From Helicobacteraceae bacterium (GTDB lineage Bacteria > Campylobacterota > Campylobacteria > Campylobacterales > SZUA-545), in contig JAISRI010000201.1 in NCBI GenBank assembly GCA_031273735.1, forward strand, positions 1 through 17,819: a stretch of 17,819 nucleotides of DNA. The letters are read 5' to 3'. Below, one piece after another: positions 7,116 to 14,802 of the stretch. The notes under the pieces are model-generated. The model did not search any database, had not been told where the DNA came from, and saw only the letters and a program-made list of their open reading frames with translations. A program made the translations under genes and the position numbers. Position 1 is the stretch's first letter. The number at the start of each line of letters is the position of its first letter.

Positions 7116-7394
7116 TTACCAGCTTCGTTGTTCGCGACGCGGAGGACGTTCGTCGCGTTCTCGCGCTTCATTGACGCGCAAATTGCGTCCGCCAAAATCT
7201 TTGCCGTTAAGATTTTCGACCGCTTTCAAAGCGTCGTCGTCTTCCATAACCACAAAGCCAAAACCGCGAAAACGTCCCGTTTCCCGATCCGTCATCATTC
7301 TGACCGCATTTACGGCGCCGTATGCCGCGAAAACTGAACGCACTTGTTCTTCCGTAGCGTTATAAGGTAGGTTGCCCACATAGAGCTGTTTCAT
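7116..7394 (-). CDS. Single-RRM RNA-binding protein
   Basis: This is a 92-residue protein consisting of one RNA recognition motif and a short basic tail. RNP2 is LYVGNL (4-9) and RNP1 is RGFGFVVM (43-50), with the aromatic residues that stack on RNA bases. The C-terminal residues after about 77 are rich in arginine and acidic residues. Bacterial single-RRM proteins of this size (the Rbp type of cyanobacteria and several proteobacteria) bind RNA, and some are cold-induced. AAGGA lies upstream of the ATG in the minus-strand leader. The leader also contains a hairpin (7416-7430) preceded by a run of seven U. The targets cannot be inferred. Confidence 0.93.
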   Translation of the reverse strand: MKQLYVGNLPYNATEEQVRSVFAAYGAVNAVRMMTDRETGRFRGFGFVVMEDDDALKAVENLNGKDFGGRNLRVNEARERDERPPRREQRSW

Positions 7395-7415
7395 AAGAAT
7401 CCTTCAAATTACAAG

Positions 7416-7430
7416 CGGGTTTTTAACCCG
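7416..7430 (-). promoter_or_regulatory. Leader hairpin of the RRM gene
   Basis: CGGGTT and AACCCG form a perfect 6-bp stem with a 3-base loop, 22 bases upstream of the RRM start codon. Read on the minus strand it is preceded by TTTTTTT. It is placed to influence the ribosome binding site or mRNA stability. On the plus strand the same hairpin is followed by A7, so it does not look like a plus-strand terminator. Confidence 0.4.
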
Positions 7431-7576
7431 AAAAAAAGCCATTGGCGACAATAACGAGGGTCGATGCGCAAAGCGCTAACAAACAAAACTTATCTCAAAT
7501 CTATCTCCCCTTGTCGCAAAAACTAACGCACAATACAGAAATATTGCTTAAGCCAACGAAAAACGCGACGCTTAGA

Positions 7577-7596
7577 TATAATTTCACAAAAAGGAG
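7577..7596 (+). promoter_or_regulatory. TATAAT -10 box and AAGGAG for the stress protein gene
   Basis: A perfect TATAAT lies at 7577-7582 and AAGGAG at 7591-7596, 5 bases before GTG 7602. No -35 box is found at normal spacing (a TTGCTT at 7544 is too far), which is common in Campylobacterota σ70 promoters. The predicted leader is very short, about 12 bases. Confidence 0.55.
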
Positions 7597-7601
7597 ACCG
7601 A

Positions 7602-8450
7602 GTGAAATCTATTGTCGTGGAGCGCGATCTTTCGCCCCAAAGCGACGTTGTCGCGCGTAAAGCCGCCGCTATAGCAAAAAGCGCGAAAGCGAAGCTGATT
7701 CTTGTAAGCGCCGCAAACGAAGAGAGCTTTTTTGAACGGATTTTTACTTCTAAAGAGGAGCGTCCGACGATCGACGAGCGCAAATTAGCCTTGATCGAAA
7801 CGCTAAAATCGCTCGACGTAGAGGGCGAGGTAATCGTTCAAGACGAGCCGCTATGCGATCTGTTGGCGCGAGCGGCAAAAGAAAACGCCGCCGGTCTAAT
7901 AGCGCTTGACGATCGCGGCGTAAGCGGGATAGCCGCATTTTTTTTGAGCGATACGACAAAATGTATTATCGATCGTTCAGATTCTCCTATTTTGGCGATC
8001 AAAAACGACGACGTCGCGCCGTATTCGCGCATATTGATCGCTACGGACTTTCAACAAAGCTCCCTTAACGCGGCTCTTTTTGCGCTGGAAACTTTCCCCG
8101 ACGCGGAGTTTTTGCTCTTTAATGCCTACTTTGCGCCAAGCGACGTAATAGCCGCGCATAACGTCGTTACAGATGGGATAAGCGCGATGTTGGATACGAT
8201 GAAACGCGAGGCGACCGCGAAGCTAGAGGAGTTCAAAAACGCCCTGCCGCCGACAAAAAACGAAATACGAGCGATCTCTAGAGCAAGCGCGTCGCCAAGC
8301 GACTCGATCGCCAATATCGCTCTAAGCGAAAAAAGCGATCTGATAGTCGTCGGCGCGGGAGAAATTGGGACGCTTTTAAGCGACGCGATCGGCGATTCGA
8401 CCGAATCGCTCCTAAAGCGTAGCGCGATCGATATATTGGTCGTCCGATAA
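7602..8450 (+). CDS. Tandem universal stress protein
   Basis: This 282-residue cytoplasmic protein has two UspA-like domains, about residues 1-135 and 140-282, as in UspE-type tandem proteins. The N-terminal half begins MKSIVVERDLS and ends with the strand SPILAIK. The C-terminal half begins SRILIATDF and ends VVGAGEIG...GDSTESLL...DILVV, close to the G-2x-G-9x-G-S/T nucleotide-binding pattern of ATP-binding Usp proteins but with a shorter gap. The N-terminal half lacks that motif, so nucleotide binding is likely only in the second domain. The start is GTG 7602, set by AAGGAG 5 bases upstream and by a TATAAT box. Its stop overlaps a small downstream ORF as TAATG. Confidence 0.88.
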   Translation: MKSIVVERDLSPQSDVVARKAAAIAKSAKAKLILVSAANEESFFERIFTSKEERPTIDERKLALIETLKSLDVEGEVIVQDEPLCDLLARAAKENAAGLIALDDRGVSGIAAFFLSDTTKCIIDRSDSPILAIKNDDVAPYSRILIATDFQQSSLNAALFALETFPDAEFLLFNAYFAPSDVIAAHNVVTDGISAMLDTMKREATAKLEEFKNALPPTKNEIRAISRASASPSDSIANIALSEKSDLIVVGAGEIGTLLSDAIGDSTESLLKRSAIDILVVR

Positions 8451-8578
8451 TGATCAAGACTTTTCTGCTTAAGTTTGCGATCGAAGCTATCGTTTTTGCG
8501 GCGTTGGCGATCGCGGCGTTAATTTGGCTAAATCTTCGCTATCGACGAGCAAAAGAGGATCAAACCACGCCCCGTTAA
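8450..8578 (+). CDS. Probable 42-residue single-pass membrane protein
   Basis: This short ORF starts at the ATG that shares one base with the stop of the universal stress protein gene (TAATG), the same coupling seen between thyX and its neighbour. It encodes MIKTFLLKFAIEAIVFAA, continues hydrophobic to about residue 29, then has a basic patch (RYRRAK) and a polar end. That is one transmembrane helix with positive residues on its C-terminal side. The last 92 bases run antisense to the 3' end of the M23 peptidase gene. I know no family for it. Coupling, hydrophobic profile and charge pattern favour a real gene, but GCG/ATC-rich antisense sequence can mimic hydrophobic ORFs, so the call is moderate. 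Confidence 0.45.
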   Translation: MIKTFLLKFAIEAIVFAALAIAALIWLNLRYRRAKEDQTTPR

Positions 8579-9344
8579 GCGCTGCGCTCCAATGCAGATG
8601 CGCGCCCGTTACGCGTCCCGTAGCGCCGACGTAGCCTATAACGTCGCCCGCTTTAACCCGTTTTCCGTCCGAAACGTTATGCTTTTCAAGGTGGCAATAG
8701 AGGGTAAATAATCCCTCTGCGTGATTAAGCAAAACAAATCGTCCGCAATAAAAATGCTCCCCAAAAAGCGCGACGTAGCCGCTAGAAGGCGCTTTGATCG
8801 GCGTATTTTTGGGCGCGGCGAGGTCGGTTCCTCCGTGCGGGTTGCGCGGCGTTTTGTTGATGATCCGCCTTAAACCAAATCGCGAGCTAATCGGCGCGAC
8901 TAGCGGCAGGCTCATCTGTAAATCGCCGCGAAAATCCTCCGAAAACTTGGCGATCGCCTCTTTTACGATCTGCCGCTCCTTTACTACCCGCGCTATGGTT
9001 TTCTCGTCCAGCGCTTCCATTCTCGCGTCGATCGTCAGTCTTTGCGTTGGATAGCTTTTTTCGCCGATTCTAAAGGAGGTAATCGCCGTTTTTCCCTCGA
9101 TTGTATGATAGCCGATATATTTCGTCTCTTTTGGCTTTGCGCCAAGAGCAATACCAACGATCGCCGCCCATTCGCCGCTTGGTAGCACTTCTACGCGAAT
9201 GCGCCGATCCTCCATAAAGGCGATCGGCGGCTGTTCGCTGGAAACGCCATACAACGGGACGATTGCGACGCCGCCCGCGTAACTCGCGTTATCGATCGCC
9301 GCCGTCGAAACAAACCACAAAAAGATCAAAAGCGTAAAGCGCAT
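8487..9344 (-). CDS. Secreted M23 (LytM-type) peptidoglycan endopeptidase
   Basis: This 285-residue protein has an N-terminal signal segment (about residues 1-23). A β-rich region follows to about 140, similar to the N-terminal domain found in Campylobacterota M23 peptidases of the Pgp3/Csd type. The peptidase domain spans about 145-270. Zinc ligands are H170 and D174 in HGGTD and H251 in HLHW; H249 is the likely catalytic histidine. Both metal motifs are intact, so it should be an active peptidoglycan cross-link hydrolase in the periplasm, possibly shaping the cell. No good ribosome binding site precedes the ATG. The C-terminal 30 codons overlap the small convergent ORF on the other strand. 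Assignment to a particular cell-shape gene is not supported. Confidence 0.9.
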   Translation of the reverse strand: MRFTLLIFLWFVSTAAIDNASYAGGVAIVPLYGVSSEQPPIAFMEDRRIRVEVLPSGEWAAIVGIALGAKPKETKYIGYHTIEGKTAITSFRIGEKSYPTQRLTIDARMEALDEKTIARVVKERQIVKEAIAKFSEDFRGDLQMSLPLVAPISSRFGLRRIINKTPRNPHGGTDLAAPKNTPIKAPSSGYVALFGEHFYCGRFVLLNHAEGLFTLYCHLEKHNVSDGKRVKAGDVIGYVGATGRVTGAHLHWSAALNGAWFDPLLLVDSEDLAKLTPRSPTPQKR

Positions 9345-9585
9345 CTGTTAGTGTGGCTTAAACAGCCTTATTCGCAAAAAACCCGCGTCTATTCGATGGC
9401 GCTATTTGTTGAAATAACTAGGAATCGACGCTGTTGCCGCGTCAAGAAGCGGGACAAAAGGCAAAGAAGATAAGAAAGGCAAAAGAAGCAAAGGCAGTTT
9501 AACGATTTGCCTTTATCGCGCCTTCCGCGCTTTGTAAAACGCGAAAGGGCGAACGTTATCCGCGTTAAAAACGCGGAAACGCGGT
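9345..9585. other. Gap with purine-rich repeats and hairpins, no gene seen
   Basis: No convincing ORF is present. The plus strand at 9457-9496 is purine-rich, with three imperfect AAAGGCA-containing repeats (AGGCAAAGAAG, AGGCAAAAGAAG, AAAGGCAG). AAAGGCA (9490-9496) also pairs with TGCCTTT (9508-9514). It lies between the HU gene and the M23 gene, both on the minus strand, and should contain the M23 promoter. Confidence 0.4.
9559..9577 (-). terminator. Hairpin after the HU gene
   Basis: TCCGCGTT (9559-9566) and AACGCGGA (9570-9577) form a perfect 8-bp stem with the loop AAA, 9 bases past the HU stop on the minus strand. There is no T tract. It is probably the transcript end or an mRNA-stabilising structure of the highly expressed HU gene. 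Confidence 0.5.
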
Positions 9586-9873
9586 TTAAGCGACCGCGTC
9601 TTTTAGCTTTTTGCCCGCTTTGAATGCGACCGCTTTTTTAGCGGCGATGTTCAGGGGCTTCTTGGTCTTTGGGTTGATGCCCTTGCGAGCCGCGCGAGTA
9701 CGCACTTCAAACGCGCCAAAACCGACGAATTGGACGGAATCGCCCTTATTCAGCGTCGCTACGATCGTATCGAGCGTCGCATTGACCGCTTTTTCCGCGT
9801 CCGCTTTGCTAAGCTTCGCAGATTCGGCGACTTTCGCAATGAAATCTGGCTTGGACAAGGTGTTACCTGCCAT
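9586..9873 (-). CDS. hup: HU-family nucleoid DNA-binding protein
   Basis: This 95-residue protein is standard length for HU. It begins with the helical dimerisation part (LSKPDFIAKVAE, then LSKADAEKAVNATLD) and continues with the conserved GDSVQFVGFGAFEVR strand. The DNA-binding arm holds the INPKTKKP motif, corresponding to the RNPxTG region in which the proline intercalates into DNA. The C-terminus is lysine-rich and alanine-rich. HU compacts and bends DNA. A TACAAT -10 box lies upstream on the minus strand and AAGGA precedes the ATG by about 9 bases. It reads away from the Bax-like gene. HU and IHF are close relatives; the single lysine-rich form with no specific IHF features favours HU. 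Confidence 0.95.
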   Translation of the reverse strand: MAGNTLSKPDFIAKVAESAKLSKADAEKAVNATLDTIVATLNKGDSVQFVGFGAFEVRTRAARKGINPKTKKPLNIAAKKAVAFKAGKKLKDAVA

Positions 9874-9909
9874 AGTGATTATCCTTGAATTTGAGATATG
9901 GACGCTAGG

Positions 9910-9915
9910 ATTGTA
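9910..9915 (-). promoter_or_regulatory. -10 box of the HU gene
   Basis: TACAAT on the minus strand lies 37 bases upstream of the HU ATG. No -35 match is seen at normal spacing. Confidence 0.4.
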
Positions 9916-9958
9916 ATGACGATTTTCTTAAAGCTGGTTTTTGCGCCGCTTTTTTTGC

Positions 9959-9964
9959 TAAAAT
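9959..9964 (+). promoter_or_regulatory. -10 box for the Bax-like gene / glsA operon
   Basis: TAAAAT at 9959-9964 follows a run of seven T. It would start transcription near 9971, about 70 bases before the preferred start of the next gene. Confidence 0.35.
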
Positions 9965-10043
9965 TTATCGTTTGAACCGCGCGATCGGTTCGTATTTTTA
10001 CTCAAACGGGATACTAAATGACCTTGTCGCAAGCGAAATTAAG

Positions 10044-10940
10044 ATGTCTATTTTTGGGATAGTCGCCTCTAAACAGCGTCGGATCAAGCGCGCTTCAAAA
10101 CTGAGCGTGGTTGTGCTGGCGCTTGTGGCGATCGCCTCCGCTTTTCTAATCGCGCCGGCATATTTGTATTGGTTTAGCGATCTTGTCGCGCCTAGAAAGA
10201 ACGTTCTACTGATCGAGGAGCGCAAAGTAGCCTCGCCAAGCGATTTGGAGCGCTTCAACGAGAAACTTGTCAAGCCCGTCGTCTATCTTAACGCGCCAAA
10301 ATTAGCCGATCTGAACTCGTCGGAGCGCAAAGATCGCTTTATAGAGATAATTTTGCCGTCTATTTTGATCGTCAAACATCGGCGCGCGCAAGAGCGCGAG
10401 CTGGCGATAGCCATTTCGCAAAAGTTTTATCCAAACCGCGCCGAACGGCGTTTTATGAACGGATTGCTTGAAGCCTACCGCGCCAAAGATTTAGACGATC
10501 TGCTTTTGAAACTGCAAACCCATCCAAACAGCGTCGCTATCGCGCAAGCCGCGCTTGAAAGCGCGTGGGGCGTTTCAAACGTGTTTTCCGAAACGAACAA
10601 CCTTTTTGGCGTGTGGTCGTTTAAAACCGACGAGCCGCGTTATCTAGCCGTTACGCGCAGAAACGGGCGAAAGGTATTCGTTCGCCGCTACAAGTCTATA
10701 TACGATTCGATCGAAGATTATTTTTTGGTCTTGGCGATCGGCGTCGCCTTCGAGGATTTCCGCGAAACGCGCTCGTCGCCCGCCGATCCCGTAGTTTTGG
10801 TAGGATACCTAGAACGATACTCCGAACAGCGCGACGAATATGTAAAAAAATTGCGTCGTCTGATCGAAACCAACGATCTGACAAGATTTGACGATTATGC
10901 GCTCGATCCGCAATACATCGTCGAGAAAGCGGCTTTATGA
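10044..10940 (+). CDS. Bax-like membrane-anchored glucosaminidase
   Basis: This 298-residue protein comes from the preferred ATG 10044. The frame is open from a TTG at 9972, but that lies at the predicted transcription start and has no ribosome binding site. The site for 10044 is also weak, so the start is uncertain. A basic N-terminus (KQRRIKRASK) precedes one transmembrane helix at about 20-44, so the bulk faces the periplasm. The C-terminal half is a glucosaminidase domain (GH73, Bax-type) with IAQAALESAWG, where E172 is the expected catalytic acid. NNLFGVWSF, a YKSIYDSIEDYF helix and VGYLERYSEQRDEYVKKL follow. It should cleave peptidoglycan glycan strands. The stop overlaps glsA as ATGA, so the two are co-translated. 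Confidence 0.88.
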   Translation: MSIFGIVASKQRRIKRASKLSVVVLALVAIASAFLIAPAYLYWFSDLVAPRKNVLLIEERKVASPSDLERFNEKLVKPVVYLNAPKLADLNSSERKDRFIEIILPSILIVKHRRAQERELAIAISQKFYPNRAERRFMNGLLEAYRAKDLDDLLLKLQTHPNSVAIAQAALESAWGVSNVFSETNNLFGVWSFKTDEPRYLAVTRRNGRKVFVRRYKSIYDSIEDYFLVLAIGVAFEDFRETRSSPADPVVLVGYLERYSEQRDEYVKKLRRLIETNDLTRFDDYALDPQYIVEKAAL

Positions 10941-11854
10941 ATCTACAAACGACCCTAAACGAAGTGGCGAGCGAGGTAAGAAACCTACTTGGCAAAGGAA
11001 GCGTGGCGAACTACATTCCCGCTTTGGCTATCGCCGATCCTACAAAGTTCGCTATGGCGATCGCGACCGTTCATGGCGACGTTTTTAGCGTGGGCGACTG
11101 CGACGAACTTTTTTCTATTCAAAGTATCTCGAAGGTTTTCGCTTTAACGCAGGCTTTTAAGATTTTAGACTCCGATCTGTGGCGCAGAGTCGATCGAGAA
11201 AACGCCGGAAGCGAGTTTAATTCGCTTTTAGCGCTGGAGCTTAGCGCGGGGATTCCAAGAAACCCGTTAAGCAACGCGGGCGCGATCGTTACGACCGACG
11301 TTATTTTGACCGAAAAGGGCAAAGAAACAAAAGCGTCCCTTTTGGAGTTTTTTCGCGTTAGAAGCGGCAATACGTCGATTGATTTCAACGAGGAGATCGC
11401 GCAGCTTGAAAGCGAACACGGACGGCGCACAAAGGCGCTAGCGTATCTGATCGCGAGTTTTAAGAATCTTGAAAATCACCCGCAAACCGTTTCTATGCTC
11501 TACTTTTATCAGTGCGCTATGGAGGCTTCTTGCGTCGATCTAGCGCGATCGCTACTTTTTTTAGCCAATAAAGGGGTATGCCCGATCAGCCAAGAGTATG
11601 TGATCAGCGCTTCGCAGGTAAAACGAATCAACTCGATCTTGCTTACCTGCGGACACTACGACGTTTCTGGGGATTTCGCATTTCGCGTGGGATTGCCGGG
11701 TAAAAGCTGCGTCAGCGGCGCGATCGCGGCGCTTGTGCCGGGCAAAATGGCGATCGCGGCGTGGTCGCCCGCCTTGAATAAAGACGGCGTTTCGCTCGCG
11801 GCAAGCGCGGCGTTGGAAATTTTCGCTACAAAAACGGGGTTATCCGTATTTTAA
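10937..11854 (+). CDS. glsA: Glutaminase A
   Basis: Glutaminase hydrolyses glutamine to glutamate and ammonia; the family has a serine β-lactamase-like fold. The 305-residue length is normal for the bacterial enzyme. The catalytic S63-x-x-K66 lies in SIQSISKVF. Other family marks are IPRNPLSNAGAI, YFYQCAMEASC and the glycine-rich end GLPGKSCVSGAIAALVPGKMAIAAWSP. The ATG overlaps the stop of the Bax-like gene (ATGA), so expression is coupled. A link between a wall hydrolase and glutaminase is not obvious, although ammonia production supports acid tolerance in some gut bacteria. This is the last gene with the core composition; sequence becomes AT-rich within about 70 bases of its stop. Confidence 0.95.
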   Translation: MNLQTTLNEVASEVRNLLGKGSVANYIPALAIADPTKFAMAIATVHGDVFSVGDCDELFSIQSISKVFALTQAFKILDSDLWRRVDRENAGSEFNSLLALELSAGIPRNPLSNAGAIVTTDVILTEKGKETKASLLEFFRVRSGNTSIDFNEEIAQLESEHGRRTKALAYLIASFKNLENHPQTVSMLYFYQCAMEASCVDLARSLLFLANKGVCPISQEYVISASQVKRINSILLTCGHYDVSGDFAFRVGLPGKSCVSGAIAALVPGKMAIAAWSPALNKDGVSLAASAALEIFATKTGLSVF

Positions 11855-11925
11855 AGTTTGTGTATGCTACCATTACAAGAGTTTAGGAAGGATCTGTTGC
11901 GATCTAGTCTCGACCCTAAATTTAT

Positions 11926-14541
11926 ATGACTATCTTAGTTATTGGGAAGTTTATGTTACCAGATTTTTTACAACTTGGCTATGCAAATTATAAAAGGACA
12001 CCTAATCCTTTCCATAGATTCCATAAAATCATCAACTTTTCATTATCCTTGTTAAAAACATATACCACTATTATTTACTGTTTCTTTAGGTATACCGAAA
12101 TAAAAAATCCACGAGTAGAAAAATATATTTGTGAAAATTTCCAACGACCTACCGAAGGCGCATGGTTTAGTTTTTTGGAAATACTGCTATCGTCAAAATT
12201 TGATAATGATAATGATCCAAGAAAATATCTGCAAATGAAAATCAACGACGAATCAAACAGGTCGTTTATTATCCAATATAAAATTGCATTAAATTTAAAT
12301 GAAAATCAAGTGATGAAAAATAGCATTTCCGATACATTTCAAAGAATAATAACATTAAAGAATCGATTTATTTCACATGGGATTATTACGGAAGATTTAG
12401 CGACAAAGCTTAATCCTGTTTTGGAAAAAGTTATTGACGAAATAATCCAACGCACAGATAATTTGTTAAAGATGGAACTATCTTTCTACAACAATGAAGA
12501 AGTTGAGCTGGATACATCAAATTTGATCGCTGAAAGACTTTACTATCCAATAAATAATAAGCAGATTGAAACATGGCCTCTTATTATATGCCGAGATGGA
12601 AATATCCTCTTTTATAATAGATTTGACGCAAATAGTAAAAAAGTATTTTTTACCAACAGTCAAAATAAAGAAATTTATATTAAATCGGATGTTCTTGATC
12701 AATCTGAATTATTTGGTTTTGATCTCGATTCAATTAAAAGAAAACCATTGAACATTCAAGTAAAACAAGACAATAATGTTATTCATAATTTACCGGAGAA
12801 AGATTATGCAATATTTATTGGAAGGAAAAATGAAATTGAAAAATTAAATATTGCATTAGATCATCCAAGGCATTTTATTTCTGCATTAGATGGCATTGGA
12901 GGTGTTGGTAAATCTGCCATTGCTATAGAATGTTGTAATAGGATTATAAAAGAAAATAATAATAATTATGAGTATATAATATGGGTTTCAGCAAAAAGCA
13001 CAATTTTCAAAGATGGAAAAATAATAAGTATTGAACAAGCATTTGACCATTTAGAGCAATTAATAGATACTATATTAATAGTACTAGGATTTAACGAATA
13101 TTTACAATTTGAATATATGAAGAAAAAGAAAATAGCAATAGAATTATTATCTTTGACAAAAATATTATTGGTGCTTGATAATCTTGAAACAATTAAACCG
13201 GGTAATTTTGCTGAAATTTGGGAGTTTATTAACAATGAATTACCAAGTCCATCAAAAATATTACTAACAAGCAGAGAATATCCTCAAAGTGTTCCTCAAA
13301 CTATCAGGGTTGACAATTTATCCGAAGAAGATTCTCTAATTTTAATAGAACAATATTCGAATGATATAGAAATTGCTGATAATTATGTTAAAGGAATAAA
13401 AAAGGAGGTTTATAATTTATCTTCTGGTCTTCCAATAGTTATTAGAAGTATTTTGGGGCAAATCAAGTTAGGTAAGAATATTAATATTATTAGAAAAGAG
13501 ATTGAAAATAATACAGATAATATATCAAAATTCTGTTTTGAACAGCAATTAATTCTTTTAAATATCGATCAAAAAACAGTTCTTTTAACAATTTGTCTGG
13601 CATCAGATGTCCTAGATCATGATGCATTGTCTTATATAATATCAGATTTATTAAGTTTGTCTATACTAGAGATTGTAAAGGATTTAGCATCATTGTCAAT
13701 TATAAAAATAGATTATTTAGAAAACACCGCACAGTATAATATTCTCCCTTTAATTAAAAACTATATTCTCATTTCAAATAAGGATAATGAGAGGGCAGAA
13801 GAAATAAAAAAAAGATTAAATGAATTTTATGAATTAAAAAATGTTGAGAATTATGATTTAATGCCTATTGAAGAAAAGATAATCGATAGAGGCTCATTAA
13901 TTCCTAGAAAGATAGTAGATAAAGCTATGCAAAATGCTAGTTATGGAGAATTTGAGCAAGCGGAAATAATGTTTAAAAAGGCAATAAAGGACTATGATAA
14001 AGAAACATATGTTTGGTATATCTATTCTCAATTTTTTGCACAATATAAATCAGATTATTCAAGTGCTATCAATTGTTTAAAAAAAGCATATGAATTATCT
14101 AATAATTATATTTATCAAAAGAAGATGGGTGATTATAATTTGAAAAATAGAAACTATCGAATAGCGGTTTTAAACTATAAAGAAGCTAGTAGCGCATCAA
14201 CTCTAGAAAAAAATAAATTTGAGATGATTTATTCCATTGCTTATGCAGAATATGAACAAGTTAGACAGTTGAGAAGAGCAATAAAAAATAATCGTAATAA
14301 ACAAAATATAAATGAGCGAAATAAATTATATAATTCTATTATTAATAATCTTGAGAATTATATTGTAAAAACACCGCATATTTACGATGGAAAGCTTATA
14401 AAAATATATCGAATGCTCTCAGAATCGTATTTTGGTCTGCATGATCATAAGAAAGCATTAGATTATATTGATAAAGCAATAAATTTATCAGAGCATGATG
14501 ATACTCACGTCGCATTTAGAGCTGTTATTACAGGGGAATAG
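11926..14541 (+). CDS. STAND (NB-ARC-type) NTPase with C-terminal TPRs
   Basis: This is an 871-residue AT-rich gene unlike its upstream neighbours in base use and probably acquired. The N-terminal part (about 10-180) is helical with the pattern LPDFLQLGYANYKRTPNPF and RPTEGAW. I associate this with the first domain of some kinases and STAND proteins, but this is from memory. A β-rich stretch spans about 200-275. The NTPase module starts at FIGRKNEIEKL (297), with Walker A GIGGVGKS (323-330), Walker B LLVLDN (D418), an LLTSRE sensor (R450) and GLP (501-503), the NB-ARC signature set. TPR-like helical pairs fill about 667-870. STAND proteins oligomerise on sensing a ligand, often in phage defence or signalling; no toxic effector domain is recognised here. 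No good ribosome binding site precedes ATG 11926; ATG 11953 (M10) has GGAAG close by and may be the real start. Confidence 0.85.
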   Translation: MTILVIGKFMLPDFLQLGYANYKRTPNPFHRFHKIINFSLSLLKTYTTIIYCFFRYTEIKNPRVEKYICENFQRPTEGAWFSFLEILLSSKFDNDNDPRKYLQMKINDESNRSFIIQYKIALNLNENQVMKNSISDTFQRIITLKNRFISHGIITEDLATKLNPVLEKVIDEIIQRTDNLLKMELSFYNNEEVELDTSNLIAERLYYPINNKQIETWPLIICRDGNILFYNRFDANSKKVFFTNSQNKEIYIKSDVLDQSELFGFDLDSIKRKPLNIQVKQDNNVIHNLPEKDYAIFIGRKNEIEKLNIALDHPRHFISALDGIGGVGKSAIAIECCNRIIKENNNNYEYIIWVSAKSTIFKDGKIISIEQAFDHLEQLIDTILIVLGFNEYLQFEYMKKKKIAIELLSLTKILLVLDNLETIKPGNFAEIWEFINNELPSPSKILLTSREYPQSVPQTIRVDNLSEEDSLILIEQYSNDIEIADNYVKGIKKEVYNLSSGLPIVIRSILGQIKLGKNINIIRKEIENNTDNISKFCFEQQLILLNIDQKTVLLTICLASDVLDHDALSYIISDLLSLSILEIVKDLASLSIIKIDYLENTAQYNILPLIKNYILISNKDNERAEEIKKRLNEFYELKNVENYDLMPIEEKIIDRGSLIPRKIVDKAMQNASYGEFEQAEIMFKKAIKDYDKETYVWYIYSQFFAQYKSDYSSAINCLKKAYELSNNYIYQKKMGDYNLKNRNYRIAVLNYKEASSASTLEKNKFEMIYSIAYAEYEQVRQLRRAIKNNRNKQNINERNKLYNSIINNLENYIVKTPHIYDGKLIKIYRMLSESYFGLHDHKKALDYIDKAINLSEHDDTHVAFRAVITGE

Positions 14542-14632
14542 CGCTTTATGCACGATTTTGCCTAAGATTTTTTGAAATTATATTAGGTTCAATCTTGCTT
14601 TAGGTATCCTCTAACACCATCAAAGCGAGGGT

Positions 14633-14782
14633 ATGACTATAAAAAAACCATTTGCGGTATCCGTTCGGACAATATTAAACGGTTTATTGGAAAAGGGATA
14701 TAAAATTATTCAGGATGCACAATACTTTCCGTATGAAAATGGTAAAAAATGTTTTGGAATGGTATTGGTGCAGAAAATATAA
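14633..14782 (+). CDS. 49-residue orphan ORF
   Basis: This ORF starts at ATG 14633 with GCGAGG directly upstream, which is close but usable. It encodes a small protein beginning MTIKKPFAVSVRTILNGL, then a KGYKIIQDAQYFPYENGKK segment and an end GMVLVQKI. It looks like a compact α-β unit (a helix, then strands separated by a turn), with no signal peptide or membrane segment. I recognise no family. It lies 91 bases after the STAND gene and just before the first repeat copy, in the position of a cassette gene. It could also be the tail of a larger lost gene. The rest of the 14542-15075 gap holds the repeat and a promoter. Confidence 0.45.
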   Translation: MTIKKPFAVSVRTILNGLLEKGYKIIQDAQYFPYENGKKCFGMVLVQKI

Positions 14783-14802
14783 TAAATAATAATGGTATAA
14801 AA

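Noticed and set aside
7442..7660. 72-codon ORF before the universal stress protein gene
   Set aside because: It overlaps the promoter and ribosome binding site of the stress protein gene and has no ribosome binding site of its own.
9611..9916. 101-codon plus-strand ORF opposite HU
   Set aside because: Antisense shadow of the well-supported HU gene.
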